The notes beneath the pieces were generated by a model. It had not been told where the DNA came from. It ran no database searches and saw only the letters and a program-made list of their open reading frames with translations. A stretch of DNA of 5,976 nucleotides from Alphaproteobacteria bacterium (GTDB lineage Bacteria > Pseudomonadota > Alphaproteobacteria > Rhizobiales > Xanthobacteraceae), in the NCBI GenBank assembly GCA_005884465.1, contig VAZH01000234.1, positions 1 to 5,976 of the forward strand, written 5' to 3'. The translations under genes were made by a program, and so were the position numbers. Within the stretch, counting starts at the first letter, position 1. Every line of letters starts with the position of its first letter. This document shows positions 5,163 through 5,976 of the stretch, in pieces.

Positions 5163-5976
5163 GCGCAGTGAAACGATGAAATCCGTTCCTTCGCCGGTTT
5201 CGCCGGCAGTGATGCCTTGATCGGAAACGATGATCGAGCCGCCTGTCGAAAGCGCCTCGGTAATTCGTGCGATCGCATCGGCAGGGATGGTGAGGCGATC
5301 CAGCGCTTCAGCGGGGCTGTTCGCCACCGGCAATGCCTTCATCTGGGCCGCGCCCGCGATCTTTCGCCGCCGCAACGCGCGCTCGTCTTCAAAGCGCCGC
5401 TCGACATACCTCGCCGGCGCCGGAAGCGAGACCACCGACCAGCGCAGGACACTGGCATCGTCCTTGTCGACCCGGACCGTGAACACATGCGTACCCAGCG
5501 GCCGGTCGCTCGGCGCGATCGTGACCGGGACGTCGAACAGTGCGGAGAAATTCTGCCGCACATAAAGCCTTGAATCCTTCCGGCTGATAAGTGCCGCGAT
5601 TTGCCCGGCGCGCTTTGGCGTCGTTGCATTTGCGGCCGGATCCGGCTTCGGGACGGTCGCCTTCTTGTCAGGCGTGGGGGCCTGATCTTGTTTCACATCC
5701 GGAGCGCTGGGGCTGATATCCGTTCCCGCCTTGACGCTTTCGTCAGGCTTTCTTTCGGCCTTCACGCTCTCGTTCGCAGCGGCCTCAAGCTTTGCAGCGT
5801 CGGCCGGTTTGTCATCGGCTGAGGTCATCTCGCTGCGTTTGGCGGCGCCTGCATCAAGCTCCGATTTCGTGGGTCCCGAGGGCGCGCTCTCGGTTGTGGC
5901 GGCGGGCGGTTCGGCTTCCGATTTTGCAGTTTCGGATTTGGCACCGGGCGCAGCATCGGACATCGTCACCGATGCC
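5160..5976 (-). CDS. C-terminal part of a probable L,D-transpeptidase (YkuD) family protein, 5' end outside window
   Basis: The frame runs open to the window edge and ends at TAG 5162-5160. About the first 120 residues (numbered from the GTG at 5969) are low-complexity Ala/Pro/Lys/Glu/Asp linker, including a repeated ESVKA (67-71, 77-81). Residues 122-269 form a folded domain: QIAALISRKDSRLYVRQ, VPVTIAPSDRPLGTHVFTV (147-165), LRWSVVSLP (175-183), EALDRLTIPADAIARI (221-236), SIIVSDQG and GTDFIVSL at the end. I recognise this pattern as the C-terminal domain that follows the catalytic YkuD domain in Bradyrhizobium L,D-transpeptidases, which cross-link peptidoglycan or attach proteins to it in the periplasm. 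No HG...SHGC active-site motif is present, and there is no signal peptide. This fits a catalytic part beyond 5976, or else a separate accessory protein starting at the ATG at 5963 or the GTG at 5969, neither with a strong ribosome site. An Arg-rich stretch (190-203) interrupts the domain. Confidence 0.6.
   Translation of the reverse strand, partial: ASVTMSDAAPGAKSETAKSEAEPPAATTESAPSGPTKSELDAGAAKRSEMTSADDKPADAAKLEAAANESVKAERKPDESVKAGTDISPSAPDVKQDQAPTPDKKATVPKPDPAANATTPKRAGQIAALISRKDSRLYVRQNFSALFDVPVTIAPSDRPLGTHVFTVRVDKDDASVLRWSVVSLPAPARYVERRFEDERALRRRKIAGAAQMKALPVANSPAEALDRLTIPADAIARITEALSTGGSIIVSDQGITAGETGEGTDFIVSLR

Noticed and set aside
1..5976. tRNA or rRNA genes, CRISPR array, insertion sequence, phage or defence system
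   Set aside because: No regularly spaced repeats, cloverleaf-like segments, transposase or integrase motifs, or defence domains were seen on either strand by eye.

Overview
The window looks like ordinary chromosome from a high-GC alphaproteobacterium. Bradyrhizobium or a close relative (Nitrobacteraceae) is the best guess. This rests on codon use, on the style of the proteins (signal-peptide polysaccharide deacetylase, exported glutathione peroxidase, L,D-transpeptidase-type C-terminal domain) and on an intergenic palindrome of the GAGCATGATC...GATCATGCTC type, which I recall as abundant in these genomes. The assignment is by recognition only; no search was run.

Layout, left to right. On the + strand are the 3' end of a malic enzyme gene (1-402), a terminator-like hairpin, a good sigma70-like promoter and a small DoxX-family membrane protein (551-1003). 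Every gene after that is on the - strand, so DoxX converges on the block. In order of transcription (right to left) the block holds: the C-terminal part of a probable L,D-transpeptidase, cut by the window edge (5160-5976); a composite palindromic repeat (5063-5162); a polytopic membrane protein resembling GT-C glycosyltransferases (3355-5007); an exported glutathione peroxidase with a single cysteine (2709-3284); a secreted NodB-type polysaccharide deacetylase (1601-2539); and a dihydrofolate-reductase-like protein (1028-1585), only 15 bases behind the deacetylase and probably co-transcribed with it.

How the genes relate. Three of the five - strand genes act at or outside the inner membrane on envelope polymers: the L,D-transpeptidase-like protein, the GT-C-like protein and the deacetylase. 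The glutathione peroxidase also appears to be exported. This suggests a loose envelope-maintenance neighbourhood, but the 70-170 base gaps and the repeat argue against one operon. Only the deacetylase/DHFR-like pair is spaced like an operon.

I found no RNA gene, CRISPR array, insertion sequence, integrase or toxin-antitoxin pair, and no clear sign of a new defence or mobile system. The points most worth a second look are the composite repeat whose edge coincides with a stop codon, the one-cysteine exported glutathione peroxidase, the unassigned GT-C-like protein and the deacetylase/DHFR-like pairing.
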